Below the pieces are notes generated by a model. The model was not told the DNA's origin, ran no database searches, and saw only the letters and a program-made list of their open reading frames with translations. DNA of 45,348 nt from Comamonas terrae (GTDB lineage Bacteria; Pseudomonadota; Gammaproteobacteria; Burkholderiales; Burkholderiaceae_C): assembly GCF_001544075.1 (NCBI RefSeq), contig NZ_BCNT01000023.1:1-45348 (forward strand), read 5' to 3'. A program made the position numbers and the translations under genes. Positions 24,984-33,073 of this stretch are shown piece after piece; position 1 is the first letter of the stretch; each line of letters opens with the position of its first letter.

Positions 24984-25009
24984 AAACCACAGCAACTTGG
25001 CTGTGGTTT
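24984..25009 (-). terminator. Rho-independent terminator for the EAL gene
   Basis: AAACCACAG (24984-24992) pairs with CTGTGGTTT (25001-25009) around an 8-nt loop. On the minus strand the stem is followed by T residues (A-run at 24981-24986 on the plus strand), right after the stop of the minus-strand EAL gene. It may also stop plus-strand transcription from the Tad side. Confidence 0.8.
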
Positions 25010-25033
25010 GCCCGATGCCCGGCCCGCGCGGCC

Positions 25034-26356
25034 TCAGGCCATTCTCTGCCCGGGCATGGTGGAGCTGTCCGGGCGGCTCCAGTTCAGCATATGGGCCCAG
25101 TCATAGGCCACGGCATCCATCTGCAGCAGGACATCGGGCACATGCAGTATCTGGTCGAACAGGCCATGCAGATGCAACGACGGATGCGCGATGAAATAGC
25201 CCTGGGCGCCGCTGGCCCCCGCGCCCAGCGCGGTATCCAGCGCGGCCGCCGAATCGATGCCTTCCACGATCACGCTCACGCCGCGGTCCGTGCAAACCCC
25301 CACCACGCTTTGCAGCATTTTCATCGTGGGCTGGCCGCCTGCAGCCTTTTCCAGCACGGATTTGTCGAGCTTGATGATGTTGGCACGCACCTTGTCCAGG
25401 ATGTCGAGCGAACCGCATTGCGTGCCGATATCGTCCAGCGCCACACGAACACCCAGTATCTGCAGATGGCGTATGAGCGCCTGCGCGCTTTTCTCGTCGG
25501 GGAAGCTGCTGGTCTCCGTGATTTCCACCACCAGCCGCTGCGCCACGCCCGGGTGCTCCTCCAGGTAGACCAGCACCTCGGTCCACCAGGCTGCACTGGC
25601 AAACGATCGGGCTGAAACATTGCAGCCCAGGCTGACTTCCTGATTGGCAGCCAGCGCATCCAGTGCAGTCCACAACACGCTGCGGTCCAGGCGCTCCACC
25701 AGGCCCAGCCGCTCCAGCGCCTGGATGGCGTCCGGCACCCCATAGCCGTCACTCTCGGCCGATATATTGCGCCGCAAAAGGCATTCGTAATACATGGACG
25801 GCCCCGGTCCCGCGGAGTTCAGTGCGGCCACGGGCTGGAACGCCACCGCCAGGATGCCGAGCCTGAGGTCATCCAGCAGGCGACATGCCAGATACATGTC
25901 CTGCTGGTAGTCCTGGCGCCATCTGGGCCGCAGGTTTCTGGCTGCCGGCTGCTGCCTGCGGCAGGCGATCGAGCGCGAGCGTCCATGCAGTTCGCTCATG
26001 CTGCGCAGGGAAATACCGCCCAGGGCCTGCGCCTCGACCTGCAGGTAGGCCTTTTTAGCGCCCAGCGTCACGGGTTCGCGGCCTATGGCCGAGCAGATGC
26101 GCTCCAGCCTGTCTTGTGCCTGGTCCTCGGTCTCCGCGCCTTCGGTCGGGCAAAGCGACTCCGACGCCAGCAGAGAGCAGCCTTTCGGCTCCGCCAGTCG
26201 CGCCGACAGCCCTTGCCTCTGCAGGCGCTCCACGGCCACCTCCAGTGCCTGCTGCTGCAACTCGGGTCCGTACACCAGCCTGAGCTCCTCCAGATTGCAA
26301 AGCCAGACCATGTATTCCCGGGATACCTTGCCCAGATTCTGGTGATCGTTTCGCAT
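25034..26356 (-). CDS. EAL-domain protein with degenerate N-terminal domain
   Basis: A 440-residue protein. The start at 26356 has AGGAGG 8 nt upstream; the frame continues to 26626 but only by overlapping the next gene. Residues ~1-150 resemble a degraded GGDEF or sensor region without the GGDEF motif. The EAL domain (about 175-430) has YECLLRR (E191-C-L in place of EAL), NVSARSF, VEITETSSF, VALDDIGT (for DDFGT), IIKLDKS and VIVEGI followed by GAQGYFIAHP. Most metal and catalytic positions are present, so c-di-GMP phosphodiesterase activity is possible, but the DDIGT and ECL changes leave it uncertain. The GGDEF-less layout suggests a hydrolase or c-di-GMP-binding effector. It starts 16 nt after a FecR-like gene, so the two are probably an operon. 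Confidence 0.82.
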   Translation of the reverse strand: MRNDHQNLGKVSREYMVWLCNLEELRLVYGPELQQQALEVAVERLQRQGLSARLAEPKGCSLLASESLCPTEGAETEDQAQDRLERICSAIGREPVTLGAKKAYLQVEAQALGGISLRSMSELHGRSRSIACRRQQPAARNLRPRWRQDYQQDMYLACRLLDDLRLGILAVAFQPVAALNSAGPGPSMYYECLLRRNISAESDGYGVPDAIQALERLGLVERLDRSVLWTALDALAANQEVSLGCNVSARSFASAAWWTEVLVYLEEHPGVAQRLVVEITETSSFPDEKSAQALIRHLQILGVRVALDDIGTQCGSLDILDKVRANIIKLDKSVLEKAAGGQPTMKMLQSVVGVCTDRGVSVIVEGIDSAAALDTALGAGASGAQGYFIAHPSLHLHGLFDQILHVPDVLLQMDAVAYDWAHMLNWSRPDSSTMPGQRMA

Positions 26357-26372
26357 GGATTGCGCCTCCTGC

Positions 26373-26882
26373 TCAACGGCCGGCGATGGACTTGGAATAG
26401 CAATGGAAGCCAACCGCCCTGCGCCCCGCATGAGCAGCCTCTCGACCGCCCAATCGGCCTTCGCTGATGGACGACAGGGAAAGTTCGACCTTGCCGGCGA
26501 ATACGTCAAACACCACCGAGCAGGCGCCGTTCTTCTTGCTGAAATAGACCAGCGACGCATCGCACCCGCCCTCGAAGGTGCCGAGCACGGCCTGGCCTTC
26601 CTGCTCCTGAAAGACGGCCTGCGCATGTCCTGCCGGGGGTACGACCACCCGATCGCCCAATTTCAGTACCTGGCCGACTTCTGCGGCCAGCAACCGGCCG
26701 TGGCGCATGATCTGCACATCCGGGCTGCACTGGATCAGCATGGCATTGAGACCTTCGTCGCTCAACGGTGCGGAGGGAGATAAAGAGACCACGGAAGACC
26801 TCCCGGGCTTCAGGCAAGACTTTTCGACCTGCGCCCACATGCGCGGCTGCGTGCTGGGAAGAGATGCGGAGAGGGCGGACAT
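26373..26882 (-). CDS. Small FecR-like/beta-rich protein of unknown role
   Basis: A 169-residue protein. The start at 26882 is set by AGGAGG 4 nt before the ATG (reading MSALSASLPSTQPRMW); the frame stays open to 27011 without an SD. There is no signal peptide. The central part VQIMRHGRLLAAEVGQVLKLGDRVVVPPAGH and AVLGTFEGG is a beta-rich pattern with G-x-V-L-x-x-GD-x-V-x-x-P, seen in FecR-like domains and in the retention modules of large adhesins; the match is by eye and weak. KNGACSVVFDVFAGKVEL follows. It is immediately upstream of the EAL gene, so it may be a regulatory or input partner. Confidence 0.5.
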   Translation of the reverse strand: MSALSASLPSTQPRMWAQVEKSCLKPGRSSVVSLSPSAPLSDEGLNAMLIQCSPDVQIMRHGRLLAAEVGQVLKLGDRVVVPPAGHAQAVFQEQEGQAVLGTFEGGCDASLVYFSKKNGACSVVFDVFAGKVELSLSSISEGRLGGREAAHAGRRAVGFHCYSKSIAGR

Positions 26883-27062
26883 GGAACCTCCTGGGGCCGG
26901 AAAGCGGAAAACACACGGGGGACGGTCACCGCGACAGCCCCTTGTGTATTCCGCTGCAACATGCATGCCATCTGCCGCACCGCGCGGGCCTGCCTGCCAC
27001 CCTCTTCCCAAGTCATTGATTTATATGGAACGGGTACGAGGCTGTGCCTGATGGATGCAGGC

Positions 27063-27090
27063 GCTGTTACGGTTGGTGTCACGTAACAGC
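27063..27090. promoter_or_regulatory. Inverted repeat GCTGTTACG-N10-CGTAACAGC
   Basis: Two perfect 9-bp arms (27063-27071 and 27082-27090) are separated by 10 nt, followed a few bases later by another GTAAC (in GATGTAACGACC). This geometry suits a dimeric regulator, about 100 nt upstream of the dehydrogenase promoter. The regulator is not encoded nearby. Confidence 0.5.
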
Positions 27091-27190
27091 AGGATGTAAC
27101 GACCACCACAACGGAACATGGAAGGACGTTGCCTGCACGCTCGCTTTCCCTGCAGCACGCCGGCGGGTCCGCACGGCATTTCGGGTTGTC

Positions 27191-27218
27191 CTGACATTTT
27201 TTTGATAGGTCTTATAAT
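27191..27218 (+). promoter_or_regulatory. Sigma-70 promoter of the dehydrogenase operon
   Basis: -35 CTGACA (27191-27196) and a perfect -10 TATAAT (27213-27218) with a 16-nt spacer. The expected transcript start near 27225 gives a ~44-nt leader before the ATG at 27269. No clear SD is seen before that ATG. Confidence 0.7.
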
Positions 27219-27236
27219 TGACTATACATATAAGAC
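27209..27236. promoter_or_regulatory. Operator-like palindrome on the -10
   Basis: GTCTTATA (27209-27216) and TATAAGAC (27229-27236) are perfect inverted arms with a 12-nt centre. They cover the -10 and the start site, the classic position for repressor binding. This suggests substrate-inducible control, but no regulator gene lies in the window. Confidence 0.6.
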
Positions 27237-27268
27237 AATCCTTCCCAGAACCCACGCTCCTTGTTGCC

Positions 27269-27880
27269 ATGAAATTCACCCTGAATGGTCAAGAAGTGGA
27301 CGCCCAGGGCGCCACTCCCGACACTCCTCTTCTCTATGTGCTGCGCAATGACATGCAGCTCAACGGCCCCAAGTTCGGCTGCGGCCTGGGCGAATGCGGC
27401 GCCTGCGCGGTGCTGATCGACGGCAAGGTGGCGCGCTCGTGCTCCGTGCCCGTGAGCGTGGTGGCAGGCAAGCAGGTCACGACGCTGGAAGGACTGTCGC
27501 CCGAAGCCAGCAAGGCCGCCGGCGAGCAGGCGCTGCACGACCGCGCCGTGCTGGACGTGAGCGCCGCAGGCCATGGCGATAAGAGCGAAGCCCAGCCTCG
27601 CCGCACCTACACGCTGCATGTGGTGCAGCAGGCCTTCATCGATGCGCAGGCTGCGCAGTGCGGCTACTGCACCAACGGCATGATCATGGCGCTGGTAGGC
27701 CTGTTCAACCACAAGCCCCAGGCCAGCGACGACGAGGTCAAGCAGGCGCTGTCCGGCCACCTGTGCCGCTGCGGCACCCACGTGGAAATCATGCAGGCCG
27801 CGGCCCGTGCCCGCGAGCTGATCGCCCAGGGCCGCAGCGCGGCAATTACCTCCTCTTCCACCGTCGCGAAGGCTGCCTGA
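27269..27880 (+). CDS. 2Fe-2S subunit of a nicotinate/isoquinoline-type Mo dehydrogenase
   Basis: A 203-residue protein of the CoxS/IorA/NicA type. ATG 27269 begins MKFTLNGQEVDAQ. The plant-type 2Fe-2S cluster uses Cys38, Cys43, Cys46 and Cys58 (CGLGECGACAVLIDGKVARSC spans them, less one residue at the start). The second 2Fe-2S domain uses Cys131, Cys134, Cys166 and Cys168 (QCGYCTNGM and HLCRCG). Between the domains lies an insert of about 30 residues (near 85-112), longer than in the usual ~155-residue family members. It has no signal of its own and would be carried through the TAT system with the large subunit. It passes electrons from the molybdenum centre toward the cytochrome encoded downstream. 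The large subunit starts 2 nt after its stop. Confidence 0.9.
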   Translation: MKFTLNGQEVDAQGATPDTPLLYVLRNDMQLNGPKFGCGLGECGACAVLIDGKVARSCSVPVSVVAGKQVTTLEGLSPEASKAAGEQALHDRAVLDVSAAGHGDKSEAQPRRTYTLHVVQQAFIDAQAAQCGYCTNGMIMALVGLFNHKPQASDDEVKQALSGHLCRCGTHVEIMQAAARARELIAQGRSAAITSSSTVAKAA

Positions 27881-27882
27881 CC

Positions 27883-30198
27883 ATGAAATTCTTCGCTTCG
27901 AACCAAACCTCCCATCCCGCCCAGCTCACCCGCCGCCAGTTGCTCAAGGCCGGGGGCATGCTCATGGTCGGCACCGTTGCCGGCGGCCATCTGCTGATGG
28001 CGCAGACCGCTCCTGAAGCAGCAGCAGCCAAGGGCCCCTTCCCGGTGCCGGCCGCCAACCTGGTGGACAGCTTCATCGCCATCGGCGCCGATGGCTCGGT
28101 GACGGCCTACAACGGCCACGTCGACCTGGGCACCGGCGTGCGCACCGCCCTGGGCCAGCTGGTGGCCGACGAGCTGCATGTGGACTTTGCCGCCGTGACC
28201 ATGGTGCTGGGCCACACGGCCCGCACGCCGGACCTGGGCCCCACGATTGCGAGCAACACCATCCAGGTGTCCTCGCTGCCCATGCGCAAGGCGGCGGCCC
28301 AGGTGCGCCAGCTGCTGGTCAAGCTGGCCAGCGAGAAGCTGGGCGTGCCCGCAGAGCGCCTCACCACCGAAAAAGGCTTCGTGCTCGGCGCGGGCAAGCG
28401 CATTGGCTACGGCGCGCTGGTGCAGGGCCAGGACCTGCAGCTGCCCATCGACGACAAGATCGAGCTGCGCAAGTCGGGCTTCGAATACATCGGCAAGAGC
28501 GTGCAGCGCGTGGACATCCCCAACAAGGTGCTGGGTGCGCTCACCTACATCCATGACCTGCGCGTGCCCGGCATGCTGCACGGCCGCGTGATCCGCCCGC
28601 CTTACACGGGCGCCGATGCATCGGCCCCGCTGGGCTCCAGCCTGGTGTCGGTGGACGAGAAGTCCATTGCCCACCTGCCCGGCATCGTCAAGGTCGTGGT
28701 CCAGGGCGACTTCGTGGGCGTGGTGGCCGAGCGCGAGGAGCAGGCCATTGCCGCCATGCGCCAGCTCAAGGTGCAGTGGAAGGAATGGGCCGGCCTGCCC
28801 GACCTGTCGCTGTCCGGCCTGCACAAGACGCTGGCCGACCATCCCAAGACCGACCGCATGCTGCGCGAGGACGAAGGCTCGCTGCAAGCCCTGGAGCAGG
28901 CCAAGACCCCGTTGGCGCGCGAGTATGTGTGGCCCTATCACATCCACGGCTCCATCGGTCCCTCCTGCGCCGTCGCCGAAGTGAGCGGCGGCAGGATCCA
29001 GGTCTGGACCGGGTCGCAGAACCCGCATGACGTGCGCAACGACGTGGCCAAGCTCATGGATGTGGCGGCCGACAACATCAACGTCACCCGCATGGAAGCC
29101 TCGGGCTGCTACGGCCGCAACTGCGCCGACGATGTGGCCTCCGACGCCGTGCTGCTGGCCGCCGCCGTGGGCAAGCCCGTGCGCGTGCAGCTGATGCGCG
29201 AGCAGGAAGCCGGCTGGGAGCCCAAGGGCACGGGCCAGCTGATCCGCATCCGCGGCGGCCTCGACGAGCACAACAATGTGGCAGCCTACGAGCTGCGCAC
29301 CTGCTACCCGTCCAACAACGCGTCTGCGCTGGCCCTGATCCTGACAGGCAAGGTCTCGGCCAAGGTCGATCCGCAGCAGATGGGCGACCGCACGGCCATT
29401 CCGCAGTACGAATACCCCAAGATGCGCGTGATCTCGCAGGACGCCGTGCCCATCGTGCGCGCCTCGTGGATGCGCGGTGTCTCGGCCCTGCCCAATGTGT
29501 TCGCCCACGAATCGTGGATCGACGAATGCGCCTACCTGGCCAAGGCCGACCCTATCGAGTACCGCCTGCGCTATCTCAAGGATCCGCGCGCCGTGGCGCT
29601 GATCCAGGAAGCCAGGAAGCAGTGCGGCTGGGTGGAAGGCCCGGCCCACCGCAACCCGGCTCCCGCGGACCAGCGCCTGGTCAAGGGCCGCGGCTTTGCC
29701 TATGCCCGCTACTTCCACAGCAAGTTCCCGGGCTATGGCGCGGCATGGGCGACCTGGGTGGTCGATGTGACCGTGGACCGCGAGACCGGCGAAGTCAAGG
29801 TGGACAAGGTCTTTGTCGCCCAGGATACCGGTGCCATGGTCAATCCCGCCGGCGTGCGCCACCAGGTGCACGGCAACGTGGTGCAGTCCACCAGCCGCGT
29901 GCTCAAGGAGTTCGTGACCTTCGACAAGCAGGGCGTGACCTCGCTGGAATGGGGCGGCTACCCCATCCTGCGCTTTGACGAGCTGCCCGAGATCGACTCC
30001 CTGCTGGTCGAGCGTCCCGACGAGCCCTCGATGGGCGCCGGCGAATCGGCCTCCGTGCCCAGCGCCGCCGCCGTGGGCAACGCCATCTTCGACGCCACCG
30101 GCGTGCGGCTGTTCGAAGTGCCGTTCACGCCCAGCCGCGTGCTGGCAGCGCTCAAGGCCGCCAAGGCTGCAGCACCGGCTGCCGCTTCGTCCAAGTGA
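27883..30198 (+). CDS. Molybdopterin-binding large subunit, nicotinate/isoquinoline-type
   Basis: A 771-residue protein of the xanthine-oxidase superfamily (IorB/NicB-like). A twin-arginine signal, TRRQLLKAGGMLMVGTVAG, directs periplasmic export. Cofactor-region motifs include YNGHVDLGTGVRTALGQLVA, HIHGSIGPSCAVAEV, ASGCYGRNCADDVASDAVLL (the GGGFGR region in variant form), a second Mo-pterin domain with QDTGAMVNPAGVRHQVHGNV, and the active-site Glu721 in GAGES. It hydroxylates or oxidises its substrate at the Mo centre with water as oxygen donor. The GCYGRN variant recalls NicB and periplasmic aldehyde dehydrogenase types, so the substrate could be nicotinate, another N-heterocycle or an aldehyde. 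The fusion to a cytochrome seen in some NicB proteins is absent; a separate cytochrome follows. Confidence 0.88.
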   Translation: MKFFASNQTSHPAQLTRRQLLKAGGMLMVGTVAGGHLLMAQTAPEAAAAKGPFPVPAANLVDSFIAIGADGSVTAYNGHVDLGTGVRTALGQLVADELHVDFAAVTMVLGHTARTPDLGPTIASNTIQVSSLPMRKAAAQVRQLLVKLASEKLGVPAERLTTEKGFVLGAGKRIGYGALVQGQDLQLPIDDKIELRKSGFEYIGKSVQRVDIPNKVLGALTYIHDLRVPGMLHGRVIRPPYTGADASAPLGSSLVSVDEKSIAHLPGIVKVVVQGDFVGVVAEREEQAIAAMRQLKVQWKEWAGLPDLSLSGLHKTLADHPKTDRMLREDEGSLQALEQAKTPLAREYVWPYHIHGSIGPSCAVAEVSGGRIQVWTGSQNPHDVRNDVAKLMDVAADNINVTRMEASGCYGRNCADDVASDAVLLAAAVGKPVRVQLMREQEAGWEPKGTGQLIRIRGGLDEHNNVAAYELRTCYPSNNASALALILTGKVSAKVDPQQMGDRTAIPQYEYPKMRVISQDAVPIVRASWMRGVSALPNVFAHESWIDECAYLAKADPIEYRLRYLKDPRAVALIQEARKQCGWVEGPAHRNPAPADQRLVKGRGFAYARYFHSKFPGYGAAWATWVVDVTVDRETGEVKVDKVFVAQDTGAMVNPAGVRHQVHGNVVQSTSRVLKEFVTFDKQGVTSLEWGGYPILRFDELPEIDSLLVERPDEPSMGAGESASVPSAAAVGNAIFDATGVRLFEVPFTPSRVLAALKAAKAAAPAAASSK

Positions 30199-30221
30199 CC
30201 CACAAGACAAAGAACACAACC

Positions 30222-31517
30222 ATGCGAACGTTCAAGAAAATCGTTGCCGGCGGCCTGGCCCTTGTGGCCGTGCTGGCCGCAGCCGGCCTGGCGCTTACCC
30301 ACCAGGGCGAAATCGCTCCGCAGGCCGGCATTCCCACGGCCGAGTTCTCGCCCCAGCAGATCGCCAAGGGCAAGCTGCTGGCCGAGATGGGCGACTGCGC
30401 CGTCTGCCACACCGCTGCCGGCGGCCAGCGCAATGCCGGCGGCCTGGCCATGCCCAGCCCCTTCGGCACCATCTACACCAGCAACATCACGCCCGATGCG
30501 CAGACCGGCATCGGCAGCTGGAGCTTCGAAGCCTTCGAGCGCGCCATGCGCCATGGCGTGGACCGCGAGGGCAACTACCTCTATCCGGCCTTCCCCTACA
30601 CGGCTTTCAGCCGCGTGACCGACGAGGACATGAAGGCCCTCTATGCATACCTGATGAGCGAGCCGGCGGTGCAGAACACGCCGCCCAAGACCGCGCTGGG
30701 CTTCCCCTACAACATCCGCCGCGGCATTGCCGCCTGGAACTGGCTGTATCTCAAGCCCGGTGTGGTCAAGGACGACGAAACGCAGGCGCCCGAATGGAAC
30801 CGCGGCGCCTACCTGGTCGAAGGCCTGGGCCACTGCAGCGCCTGCCACACGCCGCGCAACGGCCTGGCGGCCGAGAAGACCGGCGAATTCCACTTTGCCG
30901 GCGGCAGCGCCGAAGGCTGGGATGCGCCGGCCCTGACCGCGAAGTCGCCCTCGCCCCTGCCGTGGACGCATGCGGACCTGGTGACCTACATGAAGAACGG
31001 CTTCTCGCCGCGCCACGGCGTGGCGGCCGGCCCCATGGCGCCCGTGGCCCATGGCCTGTCGCAGCAGTCGGACGAGGACCTGAACGCGATTGCCACCTAT
31101 CTGATGTCTTACCGCGACGCCAAGGCGCCTGCCGGCGACGCCCAGGCGCTGATCCGGGAAAAGACCGCCACCCCGAAGCTGGCACTGGACGCCGAAGGCT
31201 ACCGCCTCTACCAGGGCGCCTGCATGGGCTGCCACCGTGCCGATCCTTCGGGCAGCACCTTCGGCGTGCGCCCCCAGCTGGCGCTGAACACCAGCCTGCA
31301 TGCCGCCTCGCCCGACAATGCCATCCTGTCCGTGCTGGAGGGCATACAGAAACCTGCCCACCCCGACCTGGGCACCATGCCGGCCTTCCGCCACAGCCTG
31401 AGCGACGCCCAGATCGCCACGCTGCTCAACACCATGCGCGCGCAGTATGGCTTGCAGGAGTGGAAGGATCTGCCGGCCAAGGTGGGCCAGCTGCGCCAGC
31501 AGACGGCCGCGCACTGA
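30222..31517 (+). CDS. Triheme cytochrome c subunit of the dehydrogenase
   Basis: A 431-residue protein with a Sec signal or anchor (KIVAGGLALVAVLAAAGLAL) and three CxxCH sites: CAVCH (59-63), CSACH (205-209) and CMGCH (334-338), each opening a cytochrome c domain. ATG 30222 is chosen because the signal begins there; a GTG at 30195 overlaps the previous stop as GTGA but would add nine residues before the signal. The three-domain layout matches the cytochrome partners of periplasmic aldehyde and nicotinate dehydrogenases, moving electrons to a terminal oxidase or to ubiquinone. Met ligands are plausible (TMPAF, LAMPSPFG) in the domains. Confidence 0.92.
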   Translation: MRTFKKIVAGGLALVAVLAAAGLALTHQGEIAPQAGIPTAEFSPQQIAKGKLLAEMGDCAVCHTAAGGQRNAGGLAMPSPFGTIYTSNITPDAQTGIGSWSFEAFERAMRHGVDREGNYLYPAFPYTAFSRVTDEDMKALYAYLMSEPAVQNTPPKTALGFPYNIRRGIAAWNWLYLKPGVVKDDETQAPEWNRGAYLVEGLGHCSACHTPRNGLAAEKTGEFHFAGGSAEGWDAPALTAKSPSPLPWTHADLVTYMKNGFSPRHGVAAGPMAPVAHGLSQQSDEDLNAIATYLMSYRDAKAPAGDAQALIREKTATPKLALDAEGYRLYQGACMGCHRADPSGSTFGVRPQLALNTSLHAASPDNAILSVLEGIQKPAHPDLGTMPAFRHSLSDAQIATLLNTMRAQYGLQEWKDLPAKVGQLRQQTAAH

Positions 31518-31791
31518 TCCCTGGCAGGCCCAGCCCTGCGCCGGCCGATGGCCAGCCAGGGCCAGCGCAACCGGCCTTTTCGCTCCCCTGCCGCAGCTGC
31601 GGCCAAGACTGGGGTTGGCGGAAAGGCCTTTTTTCTTGCATTGCCCGGCCGTACGGCGAACACTCCGGCTGCAGACATGCTCTCCCCAGGGCCGGTGGGC
31701 CGCCACCTGCACAGACCATCAGGGCTGAGGGAAAATGCCTTGGACTGCCCCGCCGCTGCACTGCTGCGGCCCCTGCGACAAAGGACCCCAA

Positions 31792-32871
31792 ATGGACAAT
31801 ATCGACGTCATGGTGCTCAAGGCCCTGCGCGACTGGCGCCAGGCCGGCCAGCGCGCGCTGCTTGCCACCGTGGTGCGCACCTGGGGCTCGTCCCCGCGTC
31901 CCGTCGGCTCCATGATGACGCTGCGCGAAGACGGCCGTGCCATCGGCTCCGTATCGGGCGGCTGCATCGAGGACGACCTGATCGCCCGCCACACGCGGGC
32001 ACTGGGCGGTGCCGGCATTCCCGAGGGCACGCCCCAGCTGGTGCGCTATGGCGTGAGCGCCGACGAGGCCCACCGCTTCGGCCTGCCCTGCGGCGGCACG
32101 CTGGAGCTGCTGCTGGAATTCAACCCCGACGCGGCCAGCCTGCAGCAGCTGGTCGACCGGCTCGAAAGCGGCTCGCTGGTGGAGCGCCGTGTGGATTGCG
32201 AAACCGGCGCCGTCACGCTGCAGGCGGCCGGGCAGCCCGAAGCCCTGGAGTTCGACGGCCACACGCTGGTCAACCACCTGGGCCCCGGCTACCGCATGCT
32301 GCTCATCGGCGCCGGCGCCCTGGCCGAATACCTGGCCACCATGGCCTTGTTCAACGGCTTCACGGTCACGGTGTGCGACCCGCGCGAGGAATACATGGGC
32401 AGCTGGTCGGTGGACCAGGTCCACAAGATCACGGACATGCCCGACGATGCCGTCACGGCCTTCAGGCCCGATGCGCGCAGCTGCATTGTTGCGCTCACGC
32501 ACGATCCCAAGCTCGACGACCTGGCCCTGCTGGAAGCCCTGCACAGCCCCGCCTTCTATGTGGGTGCCATCGGTTCGCGGCGCAACAACCACACGCGGCG
32601 CGAGCGCATGATCGAGCACTTCGGCGAGACCGAGGTCTCGCTGGCCCGGCTGCGCGGCCCCATCGGGCTGTACATCGGCAGCAAGACGCCCGCCGAGATC
32701 GCCGTCAGCGTGATGGCCGAAATCCTGGCCGTCAAGAACGGCGTGCCCCTGCCACGCGAAATGTCGGTGGAAACCGCCAAGCAGGAACACGACATCGCCA
32801 TGAGCGACAGCGGCCTGCAATGCGCGCTGCCGCAGATCCTGGATCCCGAGGCGACGGCCCGGCGCCACTGA
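31792..32871 (+). CDS. XdhC/CoxI-family Mo-enzyme maturation factor
   Basis: A 359-residue protein starting at ATG 31792 with AAAGGAC just upstream. The N-terminal XdhC_CoxI domain has LLATVVRTWGSSPRPVGSMM and GSVSGGCIEDDL; the C-terminal Rossmann-type domain has RMLLIGAGALAEYLATMA and later YVGAIGSRRNNHTRRERM with GLYIGSKTPAEIAVSVMAEI. XdhC proteins bind the molybdenum cofactor and help sulfurate and insert it into xanthine-oxidase-family enzymes. It lies 274 nt downstream of the dehydrogenase genes in the same direction, so it most likely matures that enzyme before TAT export. A clear terminator follows its stop. Confidence 0.9.
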   Translation: MDNIDVMVLKALRDWRQAGQRALLATVVRTWGSSPRPVGSMMTLREDGRAIGSVSGGCIEDDLIARHTRALGGAGIPEGTPQLVRYGVSADEAHRFGLPCGGTLELLLEFNPDAASLQQLVDRLESGSLVERRVDCETGAVTLQAAGQPEALEFDGHTLVNHLGPGYRMLLIGAGALAEYLATMALFNGFTVTVCDPREEYMGSWSVDQVHKITDMPDDAVTAFRPDARSCIVALTHDPKLDDLALLEALHSPAFYVGAIGSRRNNHTRRERMIEHFGETEVSLARLRGPIGLYIGSKTPAEIAVSVMAEILAVKNGVPLPREMSVETAKQEHDIAMSDSGLQCALPQILDPEATARRH

Positions 32872-32891
32872 GGCACGACCCTGGATGTTGC

Positions 32892-32926
32892 AAGCCCTGC
32901 CGGCCCCGACCCGCAGGGCTTTTTTC
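32892..32926 (+). terminator. Rho-independent terminator after xdhC-like gene
   Basis: AAGCCCTGC (32892-32900) pairs with GCAGGGCTT (32913-32921) around a 12-nt loop and runs into a T-run at 32920-32925. It closes the dehydrogenase-maturation unit. Confidence 0.88.
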
Positions 32927-32968
32927 ATGGGGCCGCCAGCACGGGCGCAGCTCCTGGCAGCTTGCGGG

Positions 32969-33000
32969 TTGGGGTATCTACATATGTATCAAAATACAAT
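32969..33000 (+). promoter_or_regulatory. AT-rich candidate promoter with TACATATGTA palindrome
   Basis: Upstream of the GGDEF-EAL gene a TACATATGTA palindrome (32979-32988) is followed by TACAAT (32995-33000), a possible -10. The best -35 (TTGGGG at 32969-32974) gives a 20-nt spacer, so the promoter call is weak. Confidence 0.25.
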
Positions 33001-33073
33001 CAAAGTGTCACAATGAAACAAAAGCTCCAGACACAGGCCTTGTCCGCGCGCCGTATGCTGCGGCACCCTGCCC

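Larger units (their letters stand above)
26883..27268. other. Divergent promoter region between the EAL pair and the dehydrogenase
   Basis: This gap of about 386 nt holds no convincing gene. It contains the inverted repeat at 27063-27090, a plus-strand promoter at 27191-27218 and the overlapping palindrome at 27209-27236. On the minus strand a TATAAA (within 27017-27027) could be a -10 for the FecR-like gene, without a good -35. Confidence 0.6.

Noticed and set aside
27664..30219. 851-codon minus-strand frame opposite the Mo subunit
   Set aside because: The plus strand encodes a full dehydrogenase subunit with clear motifs. The antisense frame is rich in His/Gly/Ala/Gln and has no recognisable domain.
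31518..31791. A gene or terminator between the cytochrome and xdhC-like genes
   Set aside because: No frame with an SD or family-like sequence is seen. The only stem candidate is an AAGGCCTT palindrome with no loop before a T-run.
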